From positions 170,440,223-170,504,222 of the forward strand of contig OX457058.1 in assembly GCA_949752795.1 (NCBI GenBank): a stretch of DNA of 64,000 nucleotides. The letters run 5' to 3'. The stretch is from Hyperoodon ampullatus. Taxonomy: Eukaryota > Chordata > Mammalia > Artiodactyla > Ziphiidae. This document shows, piece by piece, positions 51,701 to 59,784 of this stretch (its first letter is position 1; each line of letters opens with the position of its first letter). The position numbers and the translations under genes are program-made. The notes under the pieces were generated by a model. It was not told where the DNA came from and did not search any database. It saw only the letters and a list, made by a program, of their open reading frames with translations.

Positions 51701-52373
51701 TGCCAGCCTGATCTCACACACACCCATTGAAACGACATCCTTTACGAAGCCCTTTACACAAGGCTCAGAATGTTAGCTCAAAGTTCCAAAGTCAGTAAAA
51801 GGCAAACTTGAAGAACTGTCATTGAGATACACTCTCCAAGGGTGCGGTTTGTAAAGCAATTGTTTTAAGCCCTTCCCCCTCCCCCATCCCCCCTGCATAG
51901 CCCGTAGCTAAGAAGATGAACTTACCCTCCCTGGAGCAAGGGGCCCCGCATCTTCCCCCATACACTCCGTGGTCTCTTACTGGTCAGCTCCTTGCAGCCA
52001 AGGGCCTCCTTGGCTCAGGTGACCTGGGGGACCCGTAAGTCATCACCCCATATCTTGCCACCAATCCCAAGAGGCAGGTGGGGGCTCTGCTCAGGTCTGC
52101 TCTGCCCTTTACTAAGTGTCCCAGGGAAGGCATTTAGTCTCTCTGAACCTCCATTTCCCATCTGCAAAATGGGCTGCTCCTCCCACCTCCTGAGGGCTCC
52201 AGAGGTGTGTAGAAGAGCTTGACAGTCGAAAGTGCTAGACTGATTGATGTCAGGGGTTCTAATGGTCATCACTGTTCTTTGCCAGAGCCTGTCTGGCACC
52301 TTGTGGCAGATTAATTCCTGTGTCCCCCAGGGGCAACTGCATTCACTCCTGCTGAACTTATAAACGCAGCTTC

Positions 52374-52592
52374 GGGCTTCCCTGGTGGCGCAGTGGTTGA
52401 GAGTCCGCCTGCCGATGCAGGGGACACGGGTTCGTGCCCCGGTCTGGGAAGATCCCACATGCCGCGGAGTGGCTGGGCCCGTGAGCCATGGCCGCTGAGC
52501 CTGCGCGTCCGGAGCCTGTGCTCCGCAACGGGAGAGGCCACAACAGTGAGAGGCCCGCATACCGCAAAAAAAAAAAAATAAAATAAAAAAAA
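52374..52592 (+). mobile_element. CHR-type SINE, short form; last transposon before the GSC block
   Basis: Exact 14-bp duplication ATAAACGCAGCTTC at 52360-52373 and 52593-52606. It is the highest-coordinate SINE in the window, about 3 kb beyond the GSC polyadenylation signal. Confidence 0.94.
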
Positions 52593-52606
52593 ATAAACGC
52601 AGCTTC

Positions 52607-55520
52607 AATCACCACCAGAAAAGAACAGCCTGGGTTCTGTGAGGCAGCTTGATTTACGGAAAAGAGCCCTGTCCCTTGGAGATGGCAGTTCTCATCCTGG
52701 CCCTCTGTGATAACTTTGTGCTTCAGTTTGTTCAATGGTGAAATGGGGAGAACATCTTCAAGCGGGAAGGGGGACATGTTGTGAAGACCGGAAACCACTT
52801 CGCCCGTCACCTGGCTTACGTCCCACCCACATGAACACATACGCATCACTTTTCTAACACCGGGATCCAAATTCTCACCCAAGACAATTACAAGGTCCAA
52901 AGACAGCTCTTGAAAGCCTTCTGCTCCCAGACACCATGTGGCCCTCCCTGACCCCAACAGCCAGGCTAAGACGAAGGTCTGAGCCCCACAGCTGCCTGGG
53001 GAATGCAGGAGGAGGTGGCTGGACTTTAATCAGACCATCCTGACATTTCCCTCTTTGCTCCAGATGTCTGTTATGTTTATTTCCCGTGAGCTGGGCCGAT
53101 ACTAAAGTGCTTCGTCGGGTCCTCCTGCGTGAAGACCTGGACAGGGGGCAGCTTTCTCTTGCCATCCTGGCCCTGCCCAGGCCAAGCTGGGAGCAGCTGT
53201 CCCGCTCCCCATTCCGCCCCGCTCCTTGCACACCCCACGAGCTGTGGCTTTTCGCCAGGTGCCCGTGGGGGAGGTGTATCCGAGAACCTACCCCTCCCTC
53301 AATCCCCTTCCCTGTCACTTGTTGAGGACACTTCTCCAGGCTAGACAAATACAATTTTTTTTTTTTAATGAAAGATCCCATTTATAAGGAGTCTAGGGAC
53401 AAGCTGTGGAGAAAGACACACAGGAGATTATAGAGTTCTGGAGACGTCAGATTTCTCAGGGTGAAATGATGCTGCCTGCTTCTGTTGTATGTCAGAATGT
53501 TCTAGACTAAGGGAGTACTGGAGGAAGGGTGGAAGACAGGGCTCACCCTTCTCCAAATGGGACAGAGAGCAGCACCTAGGAACAGTGATACGGAAGGGGT
53601 GTCGGGCAGGCAAGGCTCTCCCCCTGGGAGTCTGATATCTAACGAGGAGGTACCATAATGGCCATTGAAAGATTCATTTTGAAATTAATGGAACAGCTTC
53701 TTTGAGTATTTCTCACCAGAACTGACATTAGTGGAAACATTTCCAATTACAATATAAGATTTACTGGGGCGAAGATGCTGTCTCCTCTTTATTTCTTACA
53801 AGCTGAATGTTGTTAAAAAGTATTTAACCTTTCTGAACCTTAGGTTCCTCGTCTGTAAAACGGTGAAAACATTCCCCATCTCAGAGTACGTGAAAGGTAA
53901 AATGAGATAATGTACATAAATCTTGAAGTGCTATGTCTGACATAATATGTCATAATCACATTAAGAAAAAATAAGTAGCCATGAAAGATTCCCCCGCACT
54001 AGGTGTCATTCTACCTTTAATGAGATAGATAGTACCTCATGTCCACAACCCCCCTGAAAGGCAGATGCTATTACTGTGCCCATTTTACAGTCATGGAAGG
54101 TGAGGCACAGAGGGGGGTTCAGTCATTTGCCCAACGTCACAAATGACGGAGTCTGGAGAGGAACCAAGGCAATCTTGCCCCTTGAGGCAGACCTGGTCTC
54201 CAAACTGCTACCCACCTCCTACATTTAGGGATCCTCTTTATTTAAAAGGTGCTGTTTGGGAGCCACCCCTTATTTCCTAAGTGCTTTCACCTGCTCCAAA
54301 AGTCATTTCTACCTTTTAAACCTGATAAACGCTATAAAAAAAAAAAACACTACCGCTTCTTGTAAAAGAAAAAAAAAAAAAAAAGATGCTTTGTGTGTGC
54401 TGTGCTCCTTGCCGGAGGCCGCCCAGGAGAAGGGAGGAAGAGCTCACCTCCTCGGCAGCAGACACATCGGGACGCTCTCTGAACCTGAGCTTCCTTGTCT
54501 ATAAAATGGATTTAGTGCAAACCCAATAAAGTTTAACACATTAAAAGCTATTCCTGCTGGCCCTTGGCCTCCACTCCATCCTCCCCATGGTCTGGAGAAC
54601 CGTACAGAATGCATGCTCTCATCTTCGCCCCCAGCGCTTCTCCAGCACCGGGAAGCTTCTCCAGGCCTTCCCAAGCTACTGACCAGCGCCCCAGCCGCTC
54701 CGGGGCTTCTCCTACTCTGGCCCCATCAGGGGCAGAGCAGAGACAGGAGGCAGAGAAAGCCAAAGGCTCAGCACTCCCACCTCACTATGACTCTGCCACA
54801 GCCGCTGGTGTGCTCTAGGCCCGGGAGGCGGACAGAATGCAGGGCTCAGGATGTGCACCTGGTCATCCCAAACTCCCAGGGAGAAGCACGATGGGCCCCC
54901 CCGCACTGGCAGGCTCCCCACTGGGCTCTTGGGCGCACAGCTCCGGGCTGCCCAGCAGGGCTGTGGGGCAGAAACTTTCACCGGGGAGGAGGGGAGCGGC
55001 GAGAGAGACCAGCAAAGACCCAGGAAAGCTTCTGGAGAGAGGGCATGCCTGCCTAATTCCACGCGGACCCGCCGCCTTAGGTCTGGGGATTTCGCGGGAG
55101 CAGGGCCGGTGAGCAGCCTAAACGGACTCTGGAGACGCTCCCAGGATCCGTCAGCTCCAAGCAGATCCTGCTTATCCGCTATCCCATGGGCAGCAGGATG
55201 AAAAAGGTCCTGGCTCTCCCCACGGGCGAGCGGGAACAGGAATCCCAGGCAGCCTGCTCGCAGGGACAACGCGACCGCCCCCAGACAGCCGGCAGTGCCA
55301 CTCTCCACCCCTGCCCGGAAACCTACAGACGAAGTTTACACCAGGACACCCGGTCCTGTGACCATTCGTACCCAGACTTTCTGTCTCCCTTTTTTCTTTT
55401 TTTCTTTTTTGGGCAGGTCAGAGCTGCCCAGTTTTCCTTTTGAAGAAATAGACTAACTAGATTTTTGTGGGGGGGGCCTCAGATGGTGCTGGCGGTGGGG
55501 TACGAAATACAGAATGTGGC
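52607..55520. other. Downstream flank of GSC
   Basis: No gene recognised. MIR remains occur at 52630-52800 and 53800-54180, plus A-rich runs at 54330-54385. 54560-55320 is GC-rich with overlapping open frames on both strands that carry no recognisable domain. Confidence 0.55.
53800..54180. mobile_element. Two MIR fragments, the only transposon relics near GSC
   Basis: 53800-53950 (plus, TCCTCGTCTGTAAAACGG) and 54010-54180 (minus, CCCATTTTACAGTCATGG and GAGGCACAGAGG). Both are ancient. Confidence 0.7.
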
Positions 55521-55797
55521 CCGTCTACATCGCCGTCACTTTATTGTACTGTCACCGTTAACTTAACTATAAATACTACGGTGGGGAGTGAGTCGCCGGC
55601 GGCCTCGGACTTCGGGGCAGCAAGCCCCGGCGCGGCCCGACCCCAGGCGCCCACCCTCCGGACGGTACACTATTTACAGCTCCTCGTTCCTCTTTCTCGA
55701 CCCCCCTCCCGCAAGGCAGCGCGTGTGCAAGAAAGTAGCATCGTCTGGGTGTGCAAGTCCTTCGAGTTAGGCAAGGGCCACGGCCGGCCCGCGGCCG
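55521..55797 (-). other. GSC: GSC 3' untranslated region
   Basis: The minus-strand sequence after the TGA runs about 255 bases to an AATAAA signal and then about 20 bases to a probable cleavage zone. It is AT-richer towards its end and has one AUUUA-type pentamer (TATTTATAG context near 55570). The exact cleavage base is inferred. Confidence 0.7.
55540..55545 (-). terminator. GSC: Polyadenylation signal of GSC
   Basis: The minus strand reads AATAAA, the first canonical signal after the stop codon. Downstream minus-strand DNA becomes G/T-mixed and then C-rich, compatible with a cleavage region. Confidence 0.78.
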
Positions 55798-55953
55798 TCA
55801 GCTGTCCGAGTCCAAATCGCTTTTACCTTCCTCTTCCCTCTTCTCAGGCGACGCCTTCGACGACGTCTTGTTCCACTTCTCGGCGTTTTCCGACTCCTCC
55901 GACGAGGACCGCTTCTGCCGCCTCCATTTGGCGCGGCGGTTTTTAAACCAGAC
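55798..55953 (-). CDS. GSC: GSC coding exon 3 (recognition helix and C-terminus)
   Basis: The exon starts GTC TGG TTT AAA AAC after the acceptor GCGCAACAG and encodes 51 residues plus TGA at 55800-55798. It holds the DNA-recognition segment [15 protein letters not shown] with the diagnostic Lys50, then a Ser/Glu/Lys-rich tail. The tail reads [10 protein letters not shown], one Ser shorter than the form I recall from human. Confidence 0.97.
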   Translation of the reverse strand, partial: VWFKNRRAKWRRQKRSSSEESENAEKWNKTSSKASPEKREEEGKSDLDSDS

Positions 55954-57339
55954 CTGTTGCGCAACGGACGACAAAACAACGGTTAGGATCGAAGGCGCGC
56001 CCCCGCCATGCCCGGGCACCCCCGGGACGACCCCGGCGTGGAGAGGGAACCCGGGGACCCCGCGCGCACGCCATCAAAAGGAGACCGGCTCCCGCTTCCG
56101 TATTTTCATCCAACTTCCTGGGCCTAAAGCGCCCTCCAGTAGCCTCCAGGCCGCTGCTGGGATGTTTTTAAAGAGCAGGGAGACCCAAGGAGAACTGAGC
56201 AAACCCGGCTGGAGCCTTATTTCGCTGGGAAGGGCCGTGGGGCGCGCCCCGGCGGGGTCCCGCGCCTACCTCCACTTTCTCCTCGCGGAGGTGCACCTTC
56301 CGGGCCAGCTGCTCGCGGGTACCCACGTCTGGGTACTTGGTCTCCTGGAAGAGGTTCTCCAGAGCTTCGAGCTGCTCGTCGGTGAAGATGGTGCGGTGCC
56401 GCCGCTTCCGCCGGCAATGCAGCTGGTTGAGGAGCTGCAGCTCGGTGCGCGACAGGGTGCCCACGTTCATGTAGGGCAGCATCTGGTGCGGTACAGGGGA
56501 CACCAGCACCGAGCTGGGGCCCTCGTAGCCTGCGACAGAGTAAGGCGTACGGCCAGCCGCCTCCGTTGCCACCGCGCGCGCACACACCCGCCCGCCCGCC
56601 ACCCACTCCGAATTTAAAATCGTCAGCAAGGGGGTGCTGGGAATTGGGGGTGCGCGGAAAACAGGGTGTGAGGAACCGGGGGACCGTGCGACCGCGTCCA
56701 CCCGCACACGCCCAAAGCCGCTTAGGCTAAATTCCAAAATCCTAAAAGTCTCCTCCACGCAGGCACTGTTACAGTCTCCGCTAACTCTCGCCTAAAGTTT
56801 GCAGCAAGTGTGCAAACGCCTGCGCCCGATCCACGAAAAGACGGGGGTCGGGTGGGGGCAGGTTTGCAAGAGGAGAAAAGTTTGTGCAAAGTGAAAAAGG
56901 CGAGCGCCACCGCCCACCCACGTCCCGGGGGCTGAGGACCGCGGCCGGCCGCCGAGGCCGAGGCCGGCGCGAGCGCGACCCTACCTGGGGGCGTCGGGAC
57001 GCAGGAGCACTGCTGGGCACCCAGCGGCGGCACGGCCCCGCAGCAGGCCGGGCCCACGGGTGCCGCCTGCACGTGCAGCTGCCCGTAGAAGTAGTTGTTG
57101 TAGCCCAGGCGGGAGCTTCCGACCGCGGCCGGGAGGCCTGCGCCTCCGGGGGCCACGGGGCGCGGGTAGAAGGCGCCATAGTCCGAGGAGGCGCCGCCGC
57201 CGGCGCCGTACAGCGAGTCCCCGTGCAGGGCCGGGAAGACGACGGGAGCCGCGGCGCTGGGCGCCACCGGCAGCACCGAGTCCTTGCAGCGCGGCCGGGC
57301 GGCCAGGATGTTGTCGATGCTGAACATGCTGGCGGGCAT
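55798..57339 (-). CDS. GSC: Goosecoid homeobox transcription factor, complete, three coding exons (join 57339-56985, 56529-56270, 55953-55798)
   Basis: Goosecoid is a nuclear homeodomain repressor of the Spemann organizer/anterior primitive streak, later used in craniofacial and rib development; it represses targets and its own promoter through paired-type and bicoid-type sites. The spliced frame is 256 residues plus TGA (human is about 257; the tail here has one Ser fewer in the Ser run near residue 235). An eh1/GEH Groucho-TLE binding motif, FSIDNILA, lies at residues 6-13. A Gly/Ala/Pro-rich middle follows. The homeodomain is residues 160-219, ending in helix 3 with [12 protein letters not shown]; Lys209 is homeodomain position 50, giving bicoid-like TAATCC preference. 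The tail (220-256) is acidic and Ser-rich, ending SDLDSDS. Seen directly: all frames join cleanly, all junctions are GT-AG, no stop or frameshift. The ATG at 57339 is preferred because MPASMFS is the conserved start; the in-frame upstream TTG is not a start. No other gene is close. Identification is very secure. Confidence 0.98.
55954..56269 (-). other. GSC: GSC intron 2 (316 bp, phase 0)
   Basis: The donor is GTAGGC after GAG and the acceptor is GCGCAACAG. A good branch-point candidate, TCCTAAC, lies about 30 bases before the acceptor on the minus strand. No repeat is visible. Confidence 0.93.
56270..56529 (-). CDS. GSC: GSC coding exon 2 (most of the homeodomain)
   Basis: This exon follows a CTGTCGCAG acceptor and starts GC TAC GAG, completing Gly119-Tyr-Glu. 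It runs through the [16 protein letters not shown] linker into homeodomain helices 1 and 2, ending at Glu205 (GTG GAG) before the donor GTAGGC. The 260 bp length restores the frame from exon 1 (355+260=615). The homeodomain is therefore split between helix 2 and the recognition helix residues VWFKNRR, a junction (KVE|VW) typical of paired-like genes. Confidence 0.97.
56530..56984 (-). other. GSC: GSC intron 1 (455 bp, phase 1)
   Basis: The donor is GTAGGG and the acceptor CTGTCGCAG. The interior is GC-rich at the exon 1 side and more AT-balanced at 56740-56780. I see no repeat or further exon in it; open frames here are read-through of the flanking exons. Confidence 0.93.
56985..57339 (-). 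CDS. GSC: GSC coding exon 1
   Basis: This exon encodes residues 1-118 plus the first base of Gly119. It carries the eh1/GEH repression motif and the Gly/Ala/Pro-rich region with the Tyr-rich stretch [11 protein letters not shown]. It ends at ...CCC CCA G before a GTAGGG donor at 56984-56979, so the following intron is phase 1. Base composition is extremely GC-rich, as expected inside the promoter CpG island. Confidence 0.97.
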
Positions 57340-57560
57340 CCCCAAGCCCCGCGCCGGGACCGGGGGGCGGCGGGGACGCGCCGAGGAAAAAGCCTCAAAG
57401 TGGGGGGGTCCACGCTCCTCCCGCGGCAGACCAAACCGAAAGAGAGCGCCGGCGAGCGCGCAGCCCCGCGCCCCTCCCCGCCCCCTGCGTCCGCTCTCCC
57501 TCCTCCCGCCCTCCCCTCGCTGCAGCGTTTGCCGAACTCAACTCGCGGGTAGGACGGAGT
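57340..57560 (-). other. GSC: GSC probable 5' untranslated leader
   Basis: The transcription start is not visible directly. It is placed near 57560 because a TATA box lies at 57586-57592 and initiation usually falls 25-30 bases downstream. This gives a leader of about 220 bases, GC-rich and without repeats. The exact end needs 5' transcript data. Confidence 0.6.
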
Positions 57561-57585
57561 TTAGACCAGCTGAACCTCTTGTTGG

Positions 57586-57592
57586 TTTTATA
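57586..57592 (-). promoter_or_regulatory. GSC: TATA box of GSC
   Basis: The minus strand reads TATAAAA, in the context GTATAAAACC, about 247-253 bases upstream of the ATG. It is the only good TATA motif between the coding start and the upstream homeodomain-site cluster, and TATA-containing promoters are known for goosecoid genes. Confidence 0.82.
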
Positions 57593-57599
57593 CTGAGTC

Positions 57600-57606
57600 G
57601 ACGTCA
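57600..57606. promoter_or_regulatory. CRE/ATF-like half-palindrome just upstream of the TATA box
   Basis: GACGTCA (full context CGACGTCA, one base from the TGACGTCA palindrome) sits about 8 bases upstream of the TATA box. Its position suits CREB/ATF binding, but this is motif evidence only. Confidence 0.4.
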
Positions 57607-57749
57607 TCCTGGATTTAGTTCCTGGTAATATGCAGATGACAAACAGAACCAGATTTGGCCCTTTCTGTTCCTTTGGGTGGGGGGGCTTGAACAGAGGGGG
57701 AGGGGAAGAGGTGCCAAGGGGAGGGGGCTACGGGGGCCTGAAAATAGAT

Positions 57750-57757
57750 TGTGGATT
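57750..57757 (+). promoter_or_regulatory. FOXH1 (FAST)-type site in the GSC promoter
   Basis: TGTGGATT matches the published FOXH1 consensus TGT(G/T)(T/G)ATT exactly. It lies about 190 bases upstream of the inferred start, next to a homeodomain palindrome and a GC-rich stretch. Mammalian goosecoid promoters are known to respond to TGF-beta/activin through FOXH1 with SMADs bound to nearby GC-rich DNA, so a Nodal-response role is expected from family knowledge. Confidence 0.75.
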
Positions 57758-57763
57758 GCGAAT

Positions 57764-57783
57764 TAATGAAATTAACCTAATCT
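57764..57783 (+). promoter_or_regulatory. Paired-class P3 palindrome plus bicoid-type site (proximal cluster)
   Basis: TAATGAAATTA at 57764-57774 is a TAAT-NNN-ATTA (P3) palindrome that binds dimers of paired-like homeodomains. Three bases further, TAATCT at 57778-57783 fits the Lys50 homeodomain (OTX/GSC) preference. Both lie within 10 bases of the FOXH1-type site. Goosecoid itself, OTX2, LHX1 and MIX-type factors are candidate binders by class; which ones act is inference. Confidence 0.72.
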
Positions 57784-57793
57784 TTTCCATTCA

Positions 57794-57829
57794 GCCGCCC
57801 CGCCGCGGGCCGGCGGAGCTGGGCGGGCG
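57794..57829. promoter_or_regulatory. GC-rich spacer with SP1/SMAD-type sequence
   Basis: This stretch is almost entirely G and C, contains GGGCGGG at 57821-57827, and separates the two homeodomain-site clusters. GC-rich DNA beside a FOXH1 site is the arrangement described for SMAD4 binding in the goosecoid TGF-beta response element. Confidence 0.5.
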
Positions 57830-57830
57830 T

Positions 57831-57860
57831 CCTAATTGCCCCGGTTAATCTCATTAATTC
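57831..57860 (-). promoter_or_regulatory. Goosecoid distal element-like block (activin-responsive) with second P3 palindrome
   Basis: Read on the minus strand the block contains ATTAAT, AGATTAAC, then GCAATTAG, in the same order and spacing as the vertebrate goosecoid distal element that I recall from Xenopus. It includes a second P3 palindrome, TAATCTCATTA at 57846-57856, with an overlapping TAATCT. It lies about 270-300 bases upstream of the inferred start. In other vertebrates this element mediates activin/Nodal induction through paired-like factors and goosecoid autorepression. Confidence 0.78.
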
Positions 57861-58257
57861 CACCGTGAGGCCGCCTTTAACAACTCCCTCTGCCGACCTC
57901 TCCGCCCCCCACCTTTTTTCCTCAGATTGGGTCCTATTACTGGGTGCGATTTCCTCTCCATGAAACTCAAATTCATTGTGGCCAGTTTTACTTTGGGGCT
58001 ACATTTTTCTTTTCCTTTCGGGATGTGTTTTGTTTTAGAAAATGTGAGGGGCTGCGGCCTCAATCAAGCGAGATTGAAATTCCGCTCTTCCTTCGGCCCC
58101 CATGCACTGGCCGCCTAATTTCACCTCTGTTTTTTATCTTGACATCCTCTCCCGAATGGAATTGGTTAACCCCCCGCCAAAAAAAACCCTTTTGTTTTTG
58201 CAAACGCCAAAATTTGTAATGACAAAACGACGAAAGAAGTGCATCGTGGTTCTTAAT

Positions 58258-58265
58258 TGTGTGTG

Positions 58266-58297
<32 letters not shown>

Positions 58298-58305
58298 CGC
58301 ATATA
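58258..58305. repeat. (TG)/(TA)n alternating tract upstream of GSC
   Basis: About 48 bases of strictly alternating purine-pyrimidine, mostly TA, roughly 0.7 kb upstream of the inferred GSC start. It could extrude as a cruciform or melt easily. Confidence 0.93.
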
Positions 58306-58639
58306 GATATTTTTTTGTGTGCAGTCACTTTGGGTCTGAAAACTAGCATAGCAGTCCCTAGGCCCTTACACAGCAGAGACCAAATTCATCCACTACTTTA
58401 AAATTCTCCACCCAGAGTAGCAATCAGAAGCGATGTTTCCAACTGCCTCCTGCGTGGGTGTCAGTAGGTTTCGTGTTTGTTTTTTCATTTTTTTTTCGGA
58501 AGTAGGGTGTCTTCTCCCTTAACCGTTTTTGTTTTCAGTGCAAAATACAAAAAAATGGGACTTTAGGGATTCTCTGCTCCCTTTCCCAACAATTGAATCG
58601 CATTTTACCCTTTCGACTTGCTGATTCCCCGACTGGGAC

Positions 58640-58960
58640 AGGCCCCCCAAGCTGTCCTTCCCCTGGCAGTCCTAAGCTGGGATCCCTGGGCCCCGGTGGC
58701 CTGGCCGAAGTTCGGCTCTGCTCTCGGCAGGCGGCCACGGTGATTTGCCGGATCCTCGGCGCGTCACGGCCCGTCAGCCGGAGCTGCTGGAGGCGCGTCC
58801 GGTCCACGACGGAGCACAGGCGGCCGAGCGCCCTGCGAGAAGGTAGGATACGCTGAGCGCGGAACGAAAGCAGCCCCCGAGGTCCTTCGAGCCCGGCGCA
58901 AGTCCCGGTCTTGCAGAGCCGTGCTTTCTCGGCCTTTCGCGCAGGCAACTCCGGCCACTC
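58640..58960. other. Second GC-rich, CpG-rich patch upstream of GSC
   Basis: About 1.1-1.4 kb upstream of the inferred GSC start is a second stretch with many CpGs, separated from the gene island by AT-rich DNA and a TA repeat. No convincing coding frame is present. It may be a regulatory island or the start of an upstream noncoding transcript; neither is shown by the sequence. Confidence 0.6.
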
Positions 58961-59762
58961 CAGGGGAAAGGGCAGTGCCGGGCCCAGGCGAGACCCGGGG
59001 AACCTCGGGTTTCCCGAAGGATGGCCGACTTTAACTCACGCCCATTTTTCGCTATTTCTTACTGGCTAATTAACCTGGGGCCCCAGCAAGAGTATCTGAA
59101 GTCGCCGCACAACGGCTAAGTATGTGGGCTGCCTCCTCCGTGGCTCTGGGGCAAAGGGGAAAGGGTACTTAATTGCTGGTTTCGGGTCAGAGGAGAGATT
59201 GCGCGGAGGTTTGGTCCTGCCCGCGCGTAGAACTCCGGAGGCGCGCAGCGCTCATCGGCAGAAGCTAGGCGGTGGCGCTTCTCCTCCTGGGCCTCCCCAC
59301 GTGGACCTCGGCGCCCTCATGCCCACCCGCTCACCCGCTCGTGGCTTGAGAGCTTTGCTTCTATGAGTGCCGAGCAACTTAGAAGTAGTTGTAGGAGGAG
59401 ATTAGGGTAGGACGCAGATGGGTCTCAATTTGGGGATGCGCTGGATATTTTTTTTTTTTTTTTTTTACAATAAACACCGCTCCCAGAGGAAGGAGCGTAA
59501 CCCCCCCGCCCCCCCCAGAGAGGTCAGATCTAGGGAAAGAAGTGTATCGCCTCTCCCTCTCCCACTAACCAGGGATGGAGACTCCCCACCACCACCCGTT
59601 CTTAAAGACTTAAAAATCACCAGGTAGGTTCTGGACACACACATTCCCCGCCAACCTTTTCCGAGTTTAATTCTACAGGGCAAATGATGGAACACGACTA
59701 GAGGCTGCACCTTTAGCAGGGACTCTGGCTGCGTTTGTGTTCGTGGCTGGGCGCACGCGGCG

Positions 59763-59784
59763 GTGCGCGCGCGCGCGTGTGCAT
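59763..59784. repeat. GC/GT alternating tract (Z-DNA-prone)
   Basis: 22 bases of alternating purine-pyrimidine, dominated by CG, about 2.2 kb upstream of GSC. Such tracts favour left-handed DNA. Confidence 0.85.

Larger units (their letters stand above)
45990..52359. other. Gene-free stretch approaching GSC from its 3' side
   Basis: Apart from L2-like, hAT and MIR pieces, most of 48.8-51.9 kb is unique-looking. 50340-50480 is AT-rich with TAATTA and ATGCAAA motifs and is a plausible conserved noncoding segment, unproven. Confidence 0.5.
55570..57620. other. CpG island covering GSC
   Basis: CpG dinucleotides are frequent through exons 1-3, both introns and the proximal promoter, in sharp contrast to the CpG-poor DNA below 52 kb outside SINEs. 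Such islands typically mark Polycomb-regulated developmental genes. Edges were judged by eye. Confidence 0.85.

Noticed and set aside
52311..52608. Recurrent peptide family (MRYAGLSLLWPLPLRSTGSG type) seen at 4.3, 27.6, 30.7, 32.2, 41.5, 45.6 and 52.4 kb
   Set aside because: These are translations of CHR SINE copies in various frames, not a dispersed gene family.
54712..55308. 198-codon minus-strand open frame just downstream of GSC
   Set aside because: GC-rich region with open frames on both strands; lies beyond the GSC polyadenylation signal and shows no recognisable domain or splice link to GSC.
57340..57345. In-frame TTG two codons upstream of the GSC ATG as an alternative start
   Set aside because: Non-ATG start is not expected; the conserved goosecoid N-terminus begins MPASMFS at 57339.
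56884..57552. 222-codon plus-strand open frame over GSC exon 1
   Set aside because: Antisense shadow of the GC-rich first exon; Arg/Gly-rich low-complexity translation with no independent support.
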